Shown: positions 16,427-26,172, counted from the first letter of the stretch. The stretch is 64,000 bases of DNA from Magnetovibrio sp. (GCF_036568125.1 NZ_DATCTF010000012.1:124001-188000), one strand, 5' to 3'. The notes: generated by a model from the letters alone, not told the origin. Program-made: numbers and translations.

Positions 16427-17086
16427 ATGTCTTCACCATCCGCACGCCCGATGCCGTCCAACGACGACATCCTCGACATCGCCACCGCCGCTTTCGCCGA
16501 AAAGGGCTTTGAAGGCGCGCGCGTCGATGAAATCGCCAAAGCGGCCGGCGTCAACAAGGCGACGCTGTACTACCGCATTGGCGACAAGGATGCGCTTTAC
16601 AGCGCCGTGCTGGAACGAATCTTCGCCGCCAAGGGCACGCGCATGCAACACATGCTGCAAACCGTCGAGGACCCGGAAGAGCGCGTGCGCACCTTTGCGC
16701 GCATCTTGGTCGATGGCGAGCACCCCGAACAGTTCAGCGCCATCATGATGCGCGAGGTCGCCAATGGCGGGCGCAACCTGCCCGACACCGTGTTACCGTT
16801 GATGGGTCGCGTGGTCGGCGCGTTGCAACAAACCTTGAAAGACGGCGTCCAGCAAGGACGCTTCAATCCGGTCGATCCGTTCTTGGTGCACATGATGTTG
16901 ATGGGGGCGTGTTCGCTTTACGCCACCAACACACCGATTCGCCGACGCGTCGCCGCGATGGCGCCCCAGGGCGTGAGCCTCAATACCGAGATATCCTTAA
17001 TCGACGCCGCCGACACCATCGCCGACATGCTGTTGAGCGGCATGCGCAAGACACCTGACCCGCAAGAGAGACCTGATCATGGCTGA
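16427..17086 (+). CDS. TetR-family regulator of the RND operon
   Basis: The 219-residue protein has a TetR N-terminal helix-turn-helix (ILDIATAAFAEKGFEGARVDEIAKAAGVNKATLYYRIGDKDALYSAVL). Its C-terminal ligand domain contains PLMGRVVGALQQTLKDGVQQGRFNPVDPFLVHMMLMG. The gene starts one base after the large palindrome and overlaps the RND gene by 8 bp, so it is the first gene of the operon and very likely autorepresses it; the inducer would be the exported or imported lipophile. The ATG at 16427 is preferred over 16376, which lies before the promoter's start site. Confidence 0.88.
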   Translation: MSSPSARPMPSNDDILDIATAAFAEKGFEGARVDEIAKAAGVNKATLYYRIGDKDALYSAVLERIFAAKGTRMQHMLQTVEDPEERVRTFARILVDGEHPEQFSAIMMREVANGGRNLPDTVLPLMGRVVGALQQTLKDGVQQGRFNPVDPFLVHMMLMGACSLYATNTPIRRRVAAMAPQGVSLNTEISLIDAADTIADMLLSGMRKTPDPQERPDHG

Positions 17087-19511
17087 GACGCTCAGACAAC
17101 GCATCGAAACCGGTTTTGAGGCCTTTGGCCGTCTGGTTGCCCGCCGGGCATGGATCGCGCTGATCCTGAGCCTTGCGCTCGTCGGGTCACTAGCCAGTCA
17201 GCTGCCGAAAATCGTCATCGACACGGCGACCGAAAGTTTCTTGCACAAGGAAGATCCGGCGTTGTTGACCTACAACGCTTTTCGCGATCAATTCGGACGC
17301 GATGAATTGGTGATGATCGCCATCGAAGCGCCCGACGTGTTCGCCCCGGAGTTTCTCAAAAAGCTCGAAAAGCTGCACCACGAACTGCAAGACAACACCC
17401 CGCATCTGGACGACATCAACAGCCTGATCAACGCCCGCAACACGTTCGGTCACGAAGACGAATTGATCGTCGAGGACTTGTTCGAAACGTGGCCGACGGA
17501 CGCGGCGGGCTATGCGGAAAAACGCACCCGGGCGCTGGCCAATCCGCTGTTTGAGAACCTGCTGCTATCCGAAGACCAAAAAATCACCACCATCGTGATC
17601 CGCACCAATGCGTTTTCGTCGCAAGGTGTAACGCAAGACGATGCGCTCGGCGGGTTCGAGGACCTCGACGCCCCAACCGGCCAACCAGCCGAACGCGTCT
17701 ATCTGACCGATGAGGAAAATACCGAGCTGGTGAACGCCGTCACCCGCATTGCCAATTCTTACGACGCACCGGACTTCAAGGTCCATGTCGCGGGATCGCC
17801 GGTGATCGTCGATGTGTTGAAAAAATCCATGCAGACCAATCTCAAGCGATTCTTGTTGTTGGCCATCGGCGTGATTGCCGTGATTTTGTTGTTGATGTTT
17901 CGCCGTGTGTCCGGCGTCGTCTTGCCGTTGTTGGTCGTCATCGCTTCGGTGCTGGGCACCATGGGCTTGTTGCCCATCACCGGGCGGGCGCTGACGCTGC
18001 CGATGCAGATCATGCCGTCGTTTCTCTTGGCGGTCGGGGTGGGCGCGTCGGTGCACCTGTTGTCGGTGTTCTTTCGCCATGTGCAGCGCGGCCATGATCG
18101 CCGTGAAGGTGTGGTCCACGCGCTCGGCCATTCGGGCTTGCCCATCGTCATGACGTCGCTGACCACCGCGGCAGGTCTGGCGTCGTTCGCCGGAGCTGAA
18201 GTCGCGCCGATTGCCGACCTTGGCATTCTCGCCGCGCTGGGCATCTTGCTGTCGCTGTTCCTCACTTTGGTGATGCTGCCCGCATTGCTGATCATCTTAC
18301 CGCTCAAAGCCAAGTCCAGCGACCGCGCCCACAAACGCCATGCCCGCATGGACACATTCCTGTCGTGGGTGGCGCGGGTATCCGTCAACCGCGCACCGTT
18401 GGTCGTGATCGTCACGATGATCATCTTGTCCGTCGCCGCGTTCGGCGTGGCGCAATTGCAGTTTTCCCACCAGCCGTTTACCTGGCTGCCCAAGACCGAG
18501 CCCGCGCGCGCCGCCACCGACTTCGTCGATCTGCGCATGAAAGGCGCCAGCGTGGTCGAAGTGGTGGTCGACACCAAACACGAAAACGGTCTCTATGAGC
18601 CCAAAATCATGCAAGGTCTGGAGCAGCTCAACCGCGAGATCGAAGTGCTCAAGACCGATCATTACAGCGTCGGCAAAACCCTGTCGCTGGCGGACATCCT
18701 CAAGGAATCCAACCGTGCCCTGCACGCCAACGATCCTGCCTTCTACGCCATCCCCAACGACCGCGACCTGATCGCGCAGGAATTGTTCTTGTTCGAAAAT
18801 ACCGGTTCGGACGACCTTGAGGATTTCGTCGACAGTCAGTTCCAAAAGGCGCGCTTCACCGCCAAGATGCCGTGGGTCGATTCCATCTATCTGCAAACGC
18901 TCGACCAAGAATTGACGCAAAAGTTCCGCACCGTGCTGGGCGATGGCGTCGACATCACCGTCACCGGCATGAACGCGCTTTTGGGCCGCACCATGGAAGC
19001 GACCATCTATTCCATGGCCAACAGCTATATCATCGCGGCGGGCGTCATCACCATCATGATGATCGCGTTCATCGGCAATGTGCGCATTGGTTTGCTGGCG
19101 ATGATTCCGAACCTGACGCCGATCTTCCTCGTGCTGGGATTGATGGGCTGGCTGGGGATCAAGCTGGACCTGTTCACCATGCTGATCGGTTCCATCGCCA
19201 TCGGCTTGGCGGTCGACGACACCATCCACTTCATGCACAATTATCGCCGCTACCACCATGAAACGGCGAGCGTGCACAAGGCGGTGCGCGAAACGCTGCT
19301 CAGCACCGGGCGGGCCATGTTTGTGACGACCGTGGTTCTGTCGTTGGGCTTTTTCATCTTCACCCAATCGACCATGAGCAACCTGATCAACTTCGGCTGG
19401 TTGACCGGACTGACCATCATATTGGCGCTGTTGGCGGACTTCTTCCTTGCCCCTGCGCTGATGGCGCTGTTGCACAAAGCCCACCTGTTGCCCGACGACT
19501 CTGACTATTGA
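17079..19511 (+). CDS. RND/MMPL-superfamily transporter
   Basis: This 810-residue inner-membrane protein has two repeated halves. Each has one N-terminal helix (RRAWIALILSLALVGSLAS near 22-40; second half near 435-455), a large periplasmic loop, and a cluster of about five helices. The motif GLAVDDTIHFMHNYRR in the last helix group is typical of MMPL/HpnN-type exporters. Such proteins use proton motive force to move lipids or hydrophobic molecules; HpnN moves hopanoids. It is shorter than AcrB-type drug pumps. The next two genes supply a periplasmic carrier and an outer-membrane protein, so it is probably the motor of an envelope-spanning system. Confidence 0.9.
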   Translation: MAETLRQRIETGFEAFGRLVARRAWIALILSLALVGSLASQLPKIVIDTATESFLHKEDPALLTYNAFRDQFGRDELVMIAIEAPDVFAPEFLKKLEKLHHELQDNTPHLDDINSLINARNTFGHEDELIVEDLFETWPTDAAGYAEKRTRALANPLFENLLLSEDQKITTIVIRTNAFSSQGVTQDDALGGFEDLDAPTGQPAERVYLTDEENTELVNAVTRIANSYDAPDFKVHVAGSPVIVDVLKKSMQTNLKRFLLLAIGVIAVILLLMFRRVSGVVLPLLVVIASVLGTMGLLPITGRALTLPMQIMPSFLLAVGVGASVHLLSVFFRHVQRGHDRREGVVHALGHSGLPIVMTSLTTAAGLASFAGAEVAPIADLGILAALGILLSLFLTLVMLPALLIILPLKAKSSDRAHKRHARMDTFLSWVARVSVNRAPLVVIVTMIILSVAAFGVAQLQFSHQPFTWLPKTEPARAATDFVDLRMKGASVVEVVVDTKHENGLYEPKIMQGLEQLNREIEVLKTDHYSVGKTLSLADILKESNRALHANDPAFYAIPNDRDLIAQELFLFENTGSDDLEDFVDSQFQKARFTAKMPWVDSIYLQTLDQELTQKFRTVLGDGVDITVTGMNALLGRTMEATIYSMANSYIIAAGVITIMMIAFIGNVRIGLLAMIPNLTPIFLVLGLMGWLGIKLDLFTMLIGSIAIGLAVDDTIHFMHNYRRYHHETASVHKAVRETLLSTGRAMFVTTVVLSLGFFIFTQSTMSNLINFGWLTGLTIILALLADFFLAPALMALLHKAHLLPDDSDY

Positions 19512-19527
19512 ACTGGAGTTCCCACAC

Positions 19528-20343
19528 ATGAAAACCGCATCCGCGCTTTTTGCCGCCCTGATCCTTTGCCTGAATACGACACCGCTTGCCGCGCAAGATT
19601 TGAGCGCGCGCGACATCATGGTCAAAGTCGATGACCGCGACGACGGCGACAACCGCATCGCCGAAATGCAGATGATCTTGACCGATAAGAACGGCGACAC
19701 CCGCGTGCGCAAAATGAAGTCGTTCGATAAGGATCTGATCACCGACAAGGGCGAAGAAGACCGCCGCCGCATCATGTTCTTCTTGGAACCCGCCGACGTC
19801 AAAGACACGGGCTTTCTCACTTATGATTACGACGCGTACGAAAAAGACGACGATCAATGGCTGTTCCTGCCCGCGCTGAAAAAGACCAAGCGGATTGCGT
19901 CAACCGACAAGTCCGGCAGCTTCATGGGATCGGATTTCAATTATTCCGACATGACGCGCAGAAACCTCGACGCATATGATTTCAAAATCCTCAAAGAGGA
20001 CGAGGTGCGCGGCGCCAAGACCTGGGTCATCGAAGCCAAGCCCAAAACCCGCGAAGAAATGGCACAGACCGGTTACAAAAAATCCGTGGTGTTCGTGCGT
20101 CAAGACAACTTCATCGTGGTGCGTGCTGTGCATTGGACCGACACCGGCGACAAGCTCAAGTACCTCGACGTCACCGGGTTGGAACAGATCGACGGTGTGT
20201 GGACCGTCACCGCCATGTCCATGACCACCAAGAAAAACAAAGTGACCGAACACAAAACCGACATGACGTTTTCCAACGTCCGCTACAACCAAACCCTGGA
20301 CGACAATCTGTTCACCTTGCGCCGTTTGGAAAAAGGTTTGTAA
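19528..20343 (+). CDS. LolA-like periplasmic carrier (outer-membrane lipoprotein-sorting family)
   Basis: The 271-residue protein has a signal peptide (MKTASALFAALILC...PLAAQ). Its domain has the COG2834/LolA-like pattern: ARDIMVKVDDRDDGDNRIAEMQMIL, RIMFFLEPADVKDTGFLTYDY, GSFMGSDFNYSDM and ETWV-like strands ending in TFSNVRYNQTLDDNLFTLRRLEKGL. Members linked to RND transporters are thought to carry lipids across the periplasm like LolA. It begins 16 bp after the RND gene and is followed after 6 bp by the DUF1302 gene. Confidence 0.88.
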   Translation: MKTASALFAALILCLNTTPLAAQDLSARDIMVKVDDRDDGDNRIAEMQMILTDKNGDTRVRKMKSFDKDLITDKGEEDRRRIMFFLEPADVKDTGFLTYDYDAYEKDDDQWLFLPALKKTKRIASTDKSGSFMGSDFNYSDMTRRNLDAYDFKILKEDEVRGAKTWVIEAKPKTREEMAQTGYKKSVVFVRQDNFIVVRAVHWTDTGDKLKYLDVTGLEQIDGVWTVTAMSMTTKKNKVTEHKTDMTFSNVRYNQTLDDNLFTLRRLEKGL

Positions 20344-20349
20344 TCGCCC

Positions 20350-21780
20350 ATGTATGCCCGCTTCGCCCTGCCGGTGGTTGTGAGCCTCGCCTTTGCGATG
20401 GGTGACGGCGCACGGGCGCAGGACACGCTCGACGATATTTTGGGCGGTTTTGACAATCCGCCGCCCGCTTCGCCGGCCACCCCACAAATCGATGACGCCT
20501 TGCAAGGGTTCGACGACGACGCAGCACCGCCCCCTGAAAGCACCGTCGCAGTTCAGCCGCCCTCGCCGTGGTCATTGTCGGGAAGCGTGTCGTTTTCCAC
20601 TGCGTATGATTACACCCAAAACTCGCCCGCCGTCGGCGAAAGCGATAAGCGCGGCCTCAGCCGCATGCGGCCCAAAGCGACGGCCAAGTTGAAAGGCAAT
20701 TTTCCCGACCGCTTCGCGGTGCCGGTGCGGGTGTTGGTCGAAGGCTCCGCCGCGCATGAATTGGTCTATACCGTGCGCGGGCGAAGCGACTACAACGACA
20801 CGGTCAAAAACGCGTACGAGCACGACATCAATCTGGGCGAGGCTTACGTCAACGCCCGCCTCGGCGATGGCTGGGAGCTCACCGCCGGACGTCAAATCAT
20901 CGTCTGGGGCACGTCGGAAAACCTGCGCGTCGTCGATGTGATCAATCCGCTGGATCGGCGCGAGTTGGGCATGGTCGACATCGAAGACGTGCGCCTTGCG
21001 CTGGCAATGGCACGCGTCGATTACGTCAGCGGTCCGTGGACCACGACGGCGCTGGCGATCCCGCACATCCGCTTCAATGAAACCGCGCCAGCCTACAGCG
21101 CTTACGACCCATCGAACGGCGCCCAACCGCAAAACGACCTGCCTGCGGACGAACTCGACAACGCGGAATTGGCCGTTAGTGTGCGGGGAAATTTTTCCGG
21201 CTGGGACTTGTCGCTGCATGCCGCCAACATGTATGACGACGCCGGTCACAAGGAAGCCGTAAACGGCGTCACCCGCATTCGCCATGCCCGCGTCAACATG
21301 TTCGGCGCAACCGGCGACGTGGCGCTGGGCAACTGGCTGCTCAAGGGCGAAGCGGCCCACACCTCGGGCCTGCAAACCCAAGGCGAACCGGGCAAGGATT
21401 TTCGCCGCACCGACCTGTTGCTCGGCGTCGAGTATTCCGGACTGCCGGATGGCAGCGTTAGTTTCGAAGTCGTCAACCGCCGCCTTCACGGTTGGAGCGG
21501 TGCGCTCAGCGCGGAAGGCCTGCGCAAGGACTCTCAAGAATACGCGCTGCGCTACAGCGCCGACTTCCTCCACGAACGCCTGCACGTCACCGCACTGACC
21601 ACGCGCCTGTCGCCGTTGACCCGCGGCGGCGGATTTTCCCGCGCCTCTGTCGAGTACGACCTGCAAGACGCGCTGAGCGTCACCGGTGGGGTGACGCTCT
21701 ATCACGACGGCACCCGCACGCCGTTCAAGGGGCTAGGCGACAACGACCGGGTGTTTTTCGAGATCAAGCAGAGCTTTTAA
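20350..21780 (+). CDS. DUF1302-family outer-membrane beta-barrel protein
   Basis: The 476-residue protein has a signal peptide and then an acidic, Pro-rich linker with a short duplicated motif (DDILGGFDNPPP and DDALQGFDDD). A long beta-strand-rich domain follows. The signature GRQIIVWGTSENLRVVDVINPLDRREL (about 177-204) is the DUF1302 hallmark, and the C-terminal residue is Phe, as in outer-membrane barrels recognised by BamA. Function is unknown; the position after an RND transporter and a LolA-like carrier suggests an outer-membrane port or acceptor. The operon ends here; the tRNA gene follows after 81 bp. Confidence 0.87.
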   Translation: MYARFALPVVVSLAFAMGDGARAQDTLDDILGGFDNPPPASPATPQIDDALQGFDDDAAPPPESTVAVQPPSPWSLSGSVSFSTAYDYTQNSPAVGESDKRGLSRMRPKATAKLKGNFPDRFAVPVRVLVEGSAAHELVYTVRGRSDYNDTVKNAYEHDINLGEAYVNARLGDGWELTAGRQIIVWGTSENLRVVDVINPLDRRELGMVDIEDVRLALAMARVDYVSGPWTTTALAIPHIRFNETAPAYSAYDPSNGAQPQNDLPADELDNAELAVSVRGNFSGWDLSLHAANMYDDAGHKEAVNGVTRIRHARVNMFGATGDVALGNWLLKGEAAHTSGLQTQGEPGKDFRRTDLLLGVEYSGLPDGSVSFEVVNRRLHGWSGALSAEGLRKDSQEYALRYSADFLHERLHVTALTTRLSPLTRGGGFSRASVEYDLQDALSVTGGVTLYHDGTRTPFKGLGDNDRVFFEIKQSF

Positions 21781-21861
21781 GGCGACGGCGCAATGGTGTT
21801 TTCCAACCGCCAAATTGTGCTATAAGCCAAGTCGCACACGCGGCCTGCGCCGCATGCCGGG

Positions 21862-21938
21862 GCGCCCGTAGCTCAGCAGGATAGAGCACCAGATTCCTAA
21901 TCTGGGGGTCACAGGTTCGAATCCTGTCGGGCGCACCA
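21862..21938 (+). tRNA. tRNA-Arg(CCT)
   Basis: A 77-base cloverleaf: acceptor GCGCCCG/CGGGCGC, D-stem GCTC/GAGC, anticodon stem CCAGA/TCTGG around loop TTCCTAA (anticodon CCT, reads AGG), T-arm ACAGG-TTCGAAT-CCTGT, and an encoded CCA end. All stems pair perfectly. No integrase or duplicated 3' end is visible downstream, so it is not obviously an attachment site. Confidence 0.97.
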
Positions 21939-21960
21939 TTCTCCCCTAAATAACAATCTG

Positions 21961-23043
21961 TTAAGCGGCCAACACAAGGATGCTCTCGCGGTCGATGAGA
22001 AGATCGACGCTTTCACCGACATGGAAGATGTCTTCACCCCTTTTATGAGCGTGGTCGACGAGAACGAGGTCGCCGTTTACATCCACGCCATAACGAATGA
22101 TCGAGCCCAGGAATTCCATATGCTCTACATTCCCATTGAGCTTTGCGTGCGCGTCACCGCCGCCGGTTCCCGCCGCGCACACATCGACATTTTGCGGACG
22201 AAAGACGATGGATCGCCCGTGCGAGTAGCCCTGGCTGAGCGGCACATCCATACCCCTGTCCGTGCGAAACACCAATGAACTTTCATCGGTGATGACCGAA
22301 CCTTTGAGAATGTTCGCGGTGCCGAGAAACTTCGCCACAAATAAGTTGGCCGGTTTGTCGTACAGGTCGATGGGCGCACCGACTTGTTGAATGACACCCT
22401 GGTCCAATACCGCCATGCGGTCAGATGTGGTGTTCGCCTCTTCTTGATCATGGGTGACGAAAATCGTGGTGAGTTTGAGTTTTTGCTGCAAATCACGAAT
22501 GTCGCGACGCATCTGGATGCGCAGGTTGGCATCCAGGTTTGACAACGGCTCATCCAGCAAAAGCACTTTCGGTTCAATCACGATGGTTCGCGCCAAGGCA
22601 ATGCGCTGCTGTTGTCCACCGGACAATTGTGAAGGCCTGCGGTCGGCATAATCCAACAGCCCAACCATATCCAACGCCCTGTCCACGCGCTCGTTGATTT
22701 CGTGTTGGGGCCGCTTACGTTCTTCCAACCCAAAGGCGACGTTCTTGCGTACCGTCATATGTGGCCACAGGGCGTAACTTTGAAACACCATGCCCACGTC
22801 CCGCTTCCACGGCGGCAAATCCGCAACATCGTGATCTTGAATCAAGATGCGTCCGCTCGGCGTTGGGCCAAACCCGGCGATGGCGCGCAGAAGCGTCGAC
22901 TTTCCCGAACCGGATGGTCCCAAAAAGGCAAAGAACTCTCCTTGCTTGATGGTCAGGTCAACGCCCTTCAAGACATGAGTGTCGCCAAACGACAAATTCA
23001 AATCTTCAATCACAACGCCAGCATTTTCATGTGCATTGGTCAT
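21961..23043 (-). CDS. Fbp-type ABC transporter ATPase
   Basis: The 360-residue nucleotide-binding subunit has Walker A GPSGSGKST, Q-loop VFQSYALWPH, signature LSGGQQQR, Walker B VLLLDEPLSNLD and the H-loop THDQEEA. A C-terminal regulatory TOBE-like region of about 110 residues follows. It resembles Fe3+/spermidine-type importers (FbpC/PotA). The ATG at 23043 is four bases after the permease stop. The substrate is not determined by the ATPase; the linked signalling genes argue for an organic phosphate or similar solute rather than iron. Confidence 0.92.
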   Translation of the reverse strand: MTNAHENAGVVIEDLNLSFGDTHVLKGVDLTIKQGEFFAFLGPSGSGKSTLLRAIAGFGPTPSGRILIQDHDVADLPPWKRDVGMVFQSYALWPHMTVRKNVAFGLEERKRPQHEINERVDRALDMVGLLDYADRRPSQLSGGQQQRIALARTIVIEPKVLLLDEPLSNLDANLRIQMRRDIRDLQQKLKLTTIFVTHDQEEANTTSDRMAVLDQGVIQQVGAPIDLYDKPANLFVAKFLGTANILKGSVITDESSLVFRTDRGMDVPLSQGYSHGRSIVFRPQNVDVCAAGTGGGDAHAKLNGNVEHMEFLGSIIRYGVDVNGDLVLVDHAHKRGEDIFHVGESVDLLIDRESILVLAA

Positions 23044-23047
23044 TTTG

Positions 23048-24760
23048 TTAGGTCTCCTCCGCGACGATGGATTTGGGCTCACGGGCTTTTTTCCCGCGTT
23101 CAATAATCAAATGAGATGCATAGGTGCCGAGACCGACGAACAAGACCGCGATCACGCCCAATGCCGCACCGGGGCCACGCCCCGCTGCACTTTGCATGAA
23201 TTCGTAGATGCCATACGCCAACGGCGCATCGGTTTCACGCGCCACCAACATGATGGTCGCCGACAGCTCGACCGCCGCCGTTGCAAAGCTGGTCACGAAG
23301 CCCGCGAGAATCCCGCCGGACATCAACGGGATCACGATGCGCCACACCGTGCGCGCCTTGGTCGCGCCAAGATTTTCCGCAGCCTCCTCCAACATGACAC
23401 TGACTTGTTGGATCGCGGCGACACACGAACGCAAAGCGTAAGGCAAACGTCGAATGGTCATGGCGATAACGATAATCACCCACCAGGTCGCCAACGGCTC
23501 ATCGATGAGCGGCACGTTGACACTGTGGAACGTCCGCAAATAACCAATACCGATGACCACGCCGGGAACCGCCAATGCGGCCGTGGCGCCGTAATCCAGC
23601 CACTTGCGCCCAACCAGATCGGTGCGCCACACGACATACGCGATAGCCGTCGCCAAGATGACGTCGATCAACGCCGCCAGTCCCGCATACAAAAGGGTGT
23701 TGGTGATGTACTGGGTCGCGGTCGAAAAGACCGTTATGTAGTGCTCGAACGTATAGGCATCGGGCAAAACGGCGTATGACCAAATGGTGCCGAACGACAG
23801 AAGCAACAGCCCCAGATGCGGGGACAACACCAGCACCAAAATCAACACGACCACCGCATAACAGCCGACTTTTTCCCACGGCCGCAAATCGCGTTTCATC
23901 AAACCGCCGCCACCTTTTTGCACGGTGGCGTAGTCCTTGCCTTTCAAGGCCCGCATGGAAACCCACAACGACAACAGAGAAAAGGCGACCAGGATTACCG
24001 AAATGACATAGCCCATGGGATCGGAAATGCCGATGGACGAGACCCGCAGGTACGCTTGCGGCGCCAGCATCGTGTTGACGTTCAACAGTAGCGGCGTGCC
24101 CAGATCGTCGAACACCTTAATAAATACCAAGGCAGCACCGGCGACGTAGCCGGGCATGGCGAGGGGAAATACGATACGCCGAAATAAACGTAGTCCGCTT
24201 GCGCCCAGATTTTGCGCGGACTCTTCCATCGATCGGTCGATGTTGCTAAGCGCCGCCGACAGATTGATGAGAATGAATGGAAAATAATGAATGCTTTCGA
24301 CAAAGATCACGCCGTTCAGGCCTTCCATGAACGGGATCGTGAAGCCGAAATATTCGTCCAACAACAAGTTCACGGAACCGTTTGCGCCGAACAACAATTG
24401 CATCGCCACCGCACCGACGAACGGCGGCATGATCAGCGGTATGATGCCCAAGGTTTGAATCAGCACCGTGCCCCCGAAATTGAATCGGGTGGTGAAATAC
24501 GACAATGGCATGGCGATGAGCGAAGCCACCACGACCGACATGGCGGCAACGTAAAATGAGTTGAAGAAAGATTCTCGAAATAACGAGTTACGGAAGAAAT
24601 CGACAAAGTTGATGATCGTCGCCTCGCCCGTTCCGGGGTCTTGAAAAGCGACGAAGATGACTTGGCCGACTGGCACGACCAAGAACATGATCAAAAACAA
24701 CGCGATCAAGAGTCCGACCACGGCCGGTCCGCGCTGTACCGAAGTTAATTGCAATGACAT
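23048..24760 (-). CDS. ABC transporter permease, fused double domain (FbpB-like)
   Basis: The 570-residue membrane protein contains two consecutive permease domains of about six helices each, joined by a basic linker near 290-305 (KDYATVQKGGGGLMKRDLRPWEK). Each carries an EAA-type ATPase-contact loop: EESAQNLGASGLRLFRRIVFPLAMPG in the first half and EEAAENLGATKARTVWRIVIPLMSGG in the second. This is the FbpB/ThiP type. It follows the binding-protein gene after a conserved stem-loop (24796-24819). Confidence 0.92.
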   Translation of the reverse strand: MSLQLTSVQRGPAVVGLLIALFLIMFLVVPVGQVIFVAFQDPGTGEATIINFVDFFRNSLFRESFFNSFYVAAMSVVVASLIAMPLSYFTTRFNFGGTVLIQTLGIIPLIMPPFVGAVAMQLLFGANGSVNLLLDEYFGFTIPFMEGLNGVIFVESIHYFPFILINLSAALSNIDRSMEESAQNLGASGLRLFRRIVFPLAMPGYVAGAALVFIKVFDDLGTPLLLNVNTMLAPQAYLRVSSIGISDPMGYVISVILVAFSLLSLWVSMRALKGKDYATVQKGGGGLMKRDLRPWEKVGCYAVVVLILVLVLSPHLGLLLLSFGTIWSYAVLPDAYTFEHYITVFSTATQYITNTLLYAGLAALIDVILATAIAYVVWRTDLVGRKWLDYGATAALAVPGVVIGIGYLRTFHSVNVPLIDEPLATWWVIIVIAMTIRRLPYALRSCVAAIQQVSVMLEEAAENLGATKARTVWRIVIPLMSGGILAGFVTSFATAAVELSATIMLVARETDAPLAYGIYEFMQSAAGRGPGAALGVIAVLFVGLGTYASHLIIERGKKAREPKSIVAEET

Positions 24761-24795
24761 ATCGCGTCCCAATCTGAATCATTGTCGAAAATGCC

Positions 24796-24819
24796 AAGCC
24801 GTCCCCGAAGGGACGGCTT
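24796..24819 (-). terminator. Intercistronic stem-loop after the binding-protein gene
   Basis: A perfect 10-bp stem (AAGCCGTCCC / GGGACGGCTT) with a four-base loop lies between the binding-protein stop and the permease. It has only a weak T-run (ATTTTC on the minus strand). Such hairpins commonly stabilise the upstream message or act as partial terminators so that binding protein is made in excess. Confidence 0.7.
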
Positions 24820-24834
24820 GCGCAGTGGAACGCT

Positions 24835-26172
24835 TTACAGCATCGATTTGGCTTTTTCGGCCAACTCTTTGGCCTTGGCGTAATTCGCCTTAACCATAGT
24901 GTCCCATTCCTGTTCGACTTCAGCTTGGCGGCCTTCTACCTGGTCGCTCGCTTTCTTGCGGGATTTCTTGAAGATCGCTGCAAACTCTTTTTTGCCTGCC
25001 GTGGCTTCATCGACCGGAACCTTGGCGACCAAAGCGCGGGCTTCGGCGACCAGCGCGGCAGCAGCGGGGTTGCTCTTGCCTTTCAGGGCGGCGTCAGCTT
25101 CCTGAATGGCTTTGACGGCTGCGACCAAATCATCCATGCGATAGGTCACCATAACGTCGAACAAGGCGTTGACGACGTTGTAGCGATTCTTCGACAGATC
25201 CAGATCAAATTTCACAGCCGCACCGATCGACTTATCCTTGAACGGATTGGGAAAGCCTTCCGGTGCTTTTGCATAGGTCTTGGGGTTGACCGGGAGACGG
25301 CGGATCTTCGGATCCAACAACAGCTCCTGACCTTCCGGTGACAACAGGAATTCGACGAATTCCTCGGCAGCGGTTTGATTGGGCGCACCCTTAACGATGC
25401 CGACATTGGCTGGAACCAAGGTGGTGACTTCGGGATAAACGAAATCAACCGGGAAGCCAGACCCCATAGATGACAAGCCGAAGAAGTCAATCACGATGCC
25501 ATACCCAAACTGGCCGCTGTTGACGCCATCGGGAACGCCGAAGCTGCGTTCCGTTACGGTTTTGAAATTGCCGGCGATTTCTTTCCACTCGGCCCAACCG
25601 GCATCCCAACCCATGCCCTGCAAGACCGTTTCAACGGTCAGATGGGTGGTGCCGGAACGCGACGGCGAGCTCATGCCGACGTGACCGTGATAGATGGGGT
25701 CCTTGAGATCCGCCCACTCTTTCGCAACGGGTAATTTCTTAGCCTTGGTATAGCGGGTATTCCACATGATACCGTAACCGGACGCGGCGAAGCCCATGTA
25801 ATAGCCGTCCGGGTCGTTGATCGGAAACGCGCCGACCTTATCGGGAATACCTTCGGCTTTCGGCGTATATTTGGCCAACAAGCCGTCGCCTTTCAGCACT
25901 TCAAATGCGTCGGGAGCCGATGCCCAAAACAAGTCAGAAGTATTGTTGGCCGTTGTTTCCTGAATGAACTTGATGCCTGCCGAGGTCTTTTTGTTAAGAA
26001 CCTCTACGGTCAAACCGGGGTTCTTTTTCTCAAACGCGTCCTTGAAAACCGCCGTCAAATCCTTGGGGAACGACGTCACAATGGTGAGTGTTCCTTCCGC
26101 AGCCATTGCTGCCCCCGATGCAATGGTCATAGCGAACGCCGCCACGGCACCGAGCGTCATAAACTTTTTCAT
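24835..26172 (-). CDS. ABC transporter solute-binding protein (PgtC/Fbp-like)
   Basis: The 445-residue protein has a signal peptide ending in AMA-AE. An Fbp-type two-lobe domain starts with EGTLTIVTSFPKDLTAVF and includes SDLFWASAPDAFEVLK, INDPDGYYMGFAASGYG and SSPSRSGTTHLTVETVL. A lysine-rich, helical C-terminal extension of about 100 residues follows. It is clearly paralogous to the product of 29644-31017. It is the first gene of the operon under the sigma-54 promoter and binds the transported solute in the periplasm. Whether that is iron, phosphoglycerate or another anion is not visible. Confidence 0.9.
   Translation of the reverse strand: MKKFMTLGAVAAFAMTIASGAAMAAEGTLTIVTSFPKDLTAVFKDAFEKKNPGLTVEVLNKKTSAGIKFIQETTANNTSDLFWASAPDAFEVLKGDGLLAKYTPKAEGIPDKVGAFPINDPDGYYMGFAASGYGIMWNTRYTKAKKLPVAKEWADLKDPIYHGHVGMSSPSRSGTTHLTVETVLQGMGWDAGWAEWKEIAGNFKTVTERSFGVPDGVNSGQFGYGIVIDFFGLSSMGSGFPVDFVYPEVTTLVPANVGIVKGAPNQTAAEEFVEFLLSPEGQELLLDPKIRRLPVNPKTYAKAPEGFPNPFKDKSIGAAVKFDLDLSKNRYNVVNALFDVMVTYRMDDLVAAVKAIQEADAALKGKSNPAAAALVAEARALVAKVPVDEATAGKKEFAAIFKKSRKKASDQVEGRQAEVEQEWDTMVKANYAKAKELAEKAKSML

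Noticed and set aside
21862-21938. tRNA-Arg(CCT) as an integration site of a mobile island
   Set aside because: No integrase, no repeated tRNA 3' end and no composition change are visible downstream; ordinary ABC transporter genes follow.
21961-26172. Iron(III) importer assignment for the Fbp-like transporter
   Set aside because: The ATPase and permease are Fbp-like, but the sigma-54 promoter, NtrC-type regulator and PgtC-like binding proteins point to another solute; the substrate is left open.
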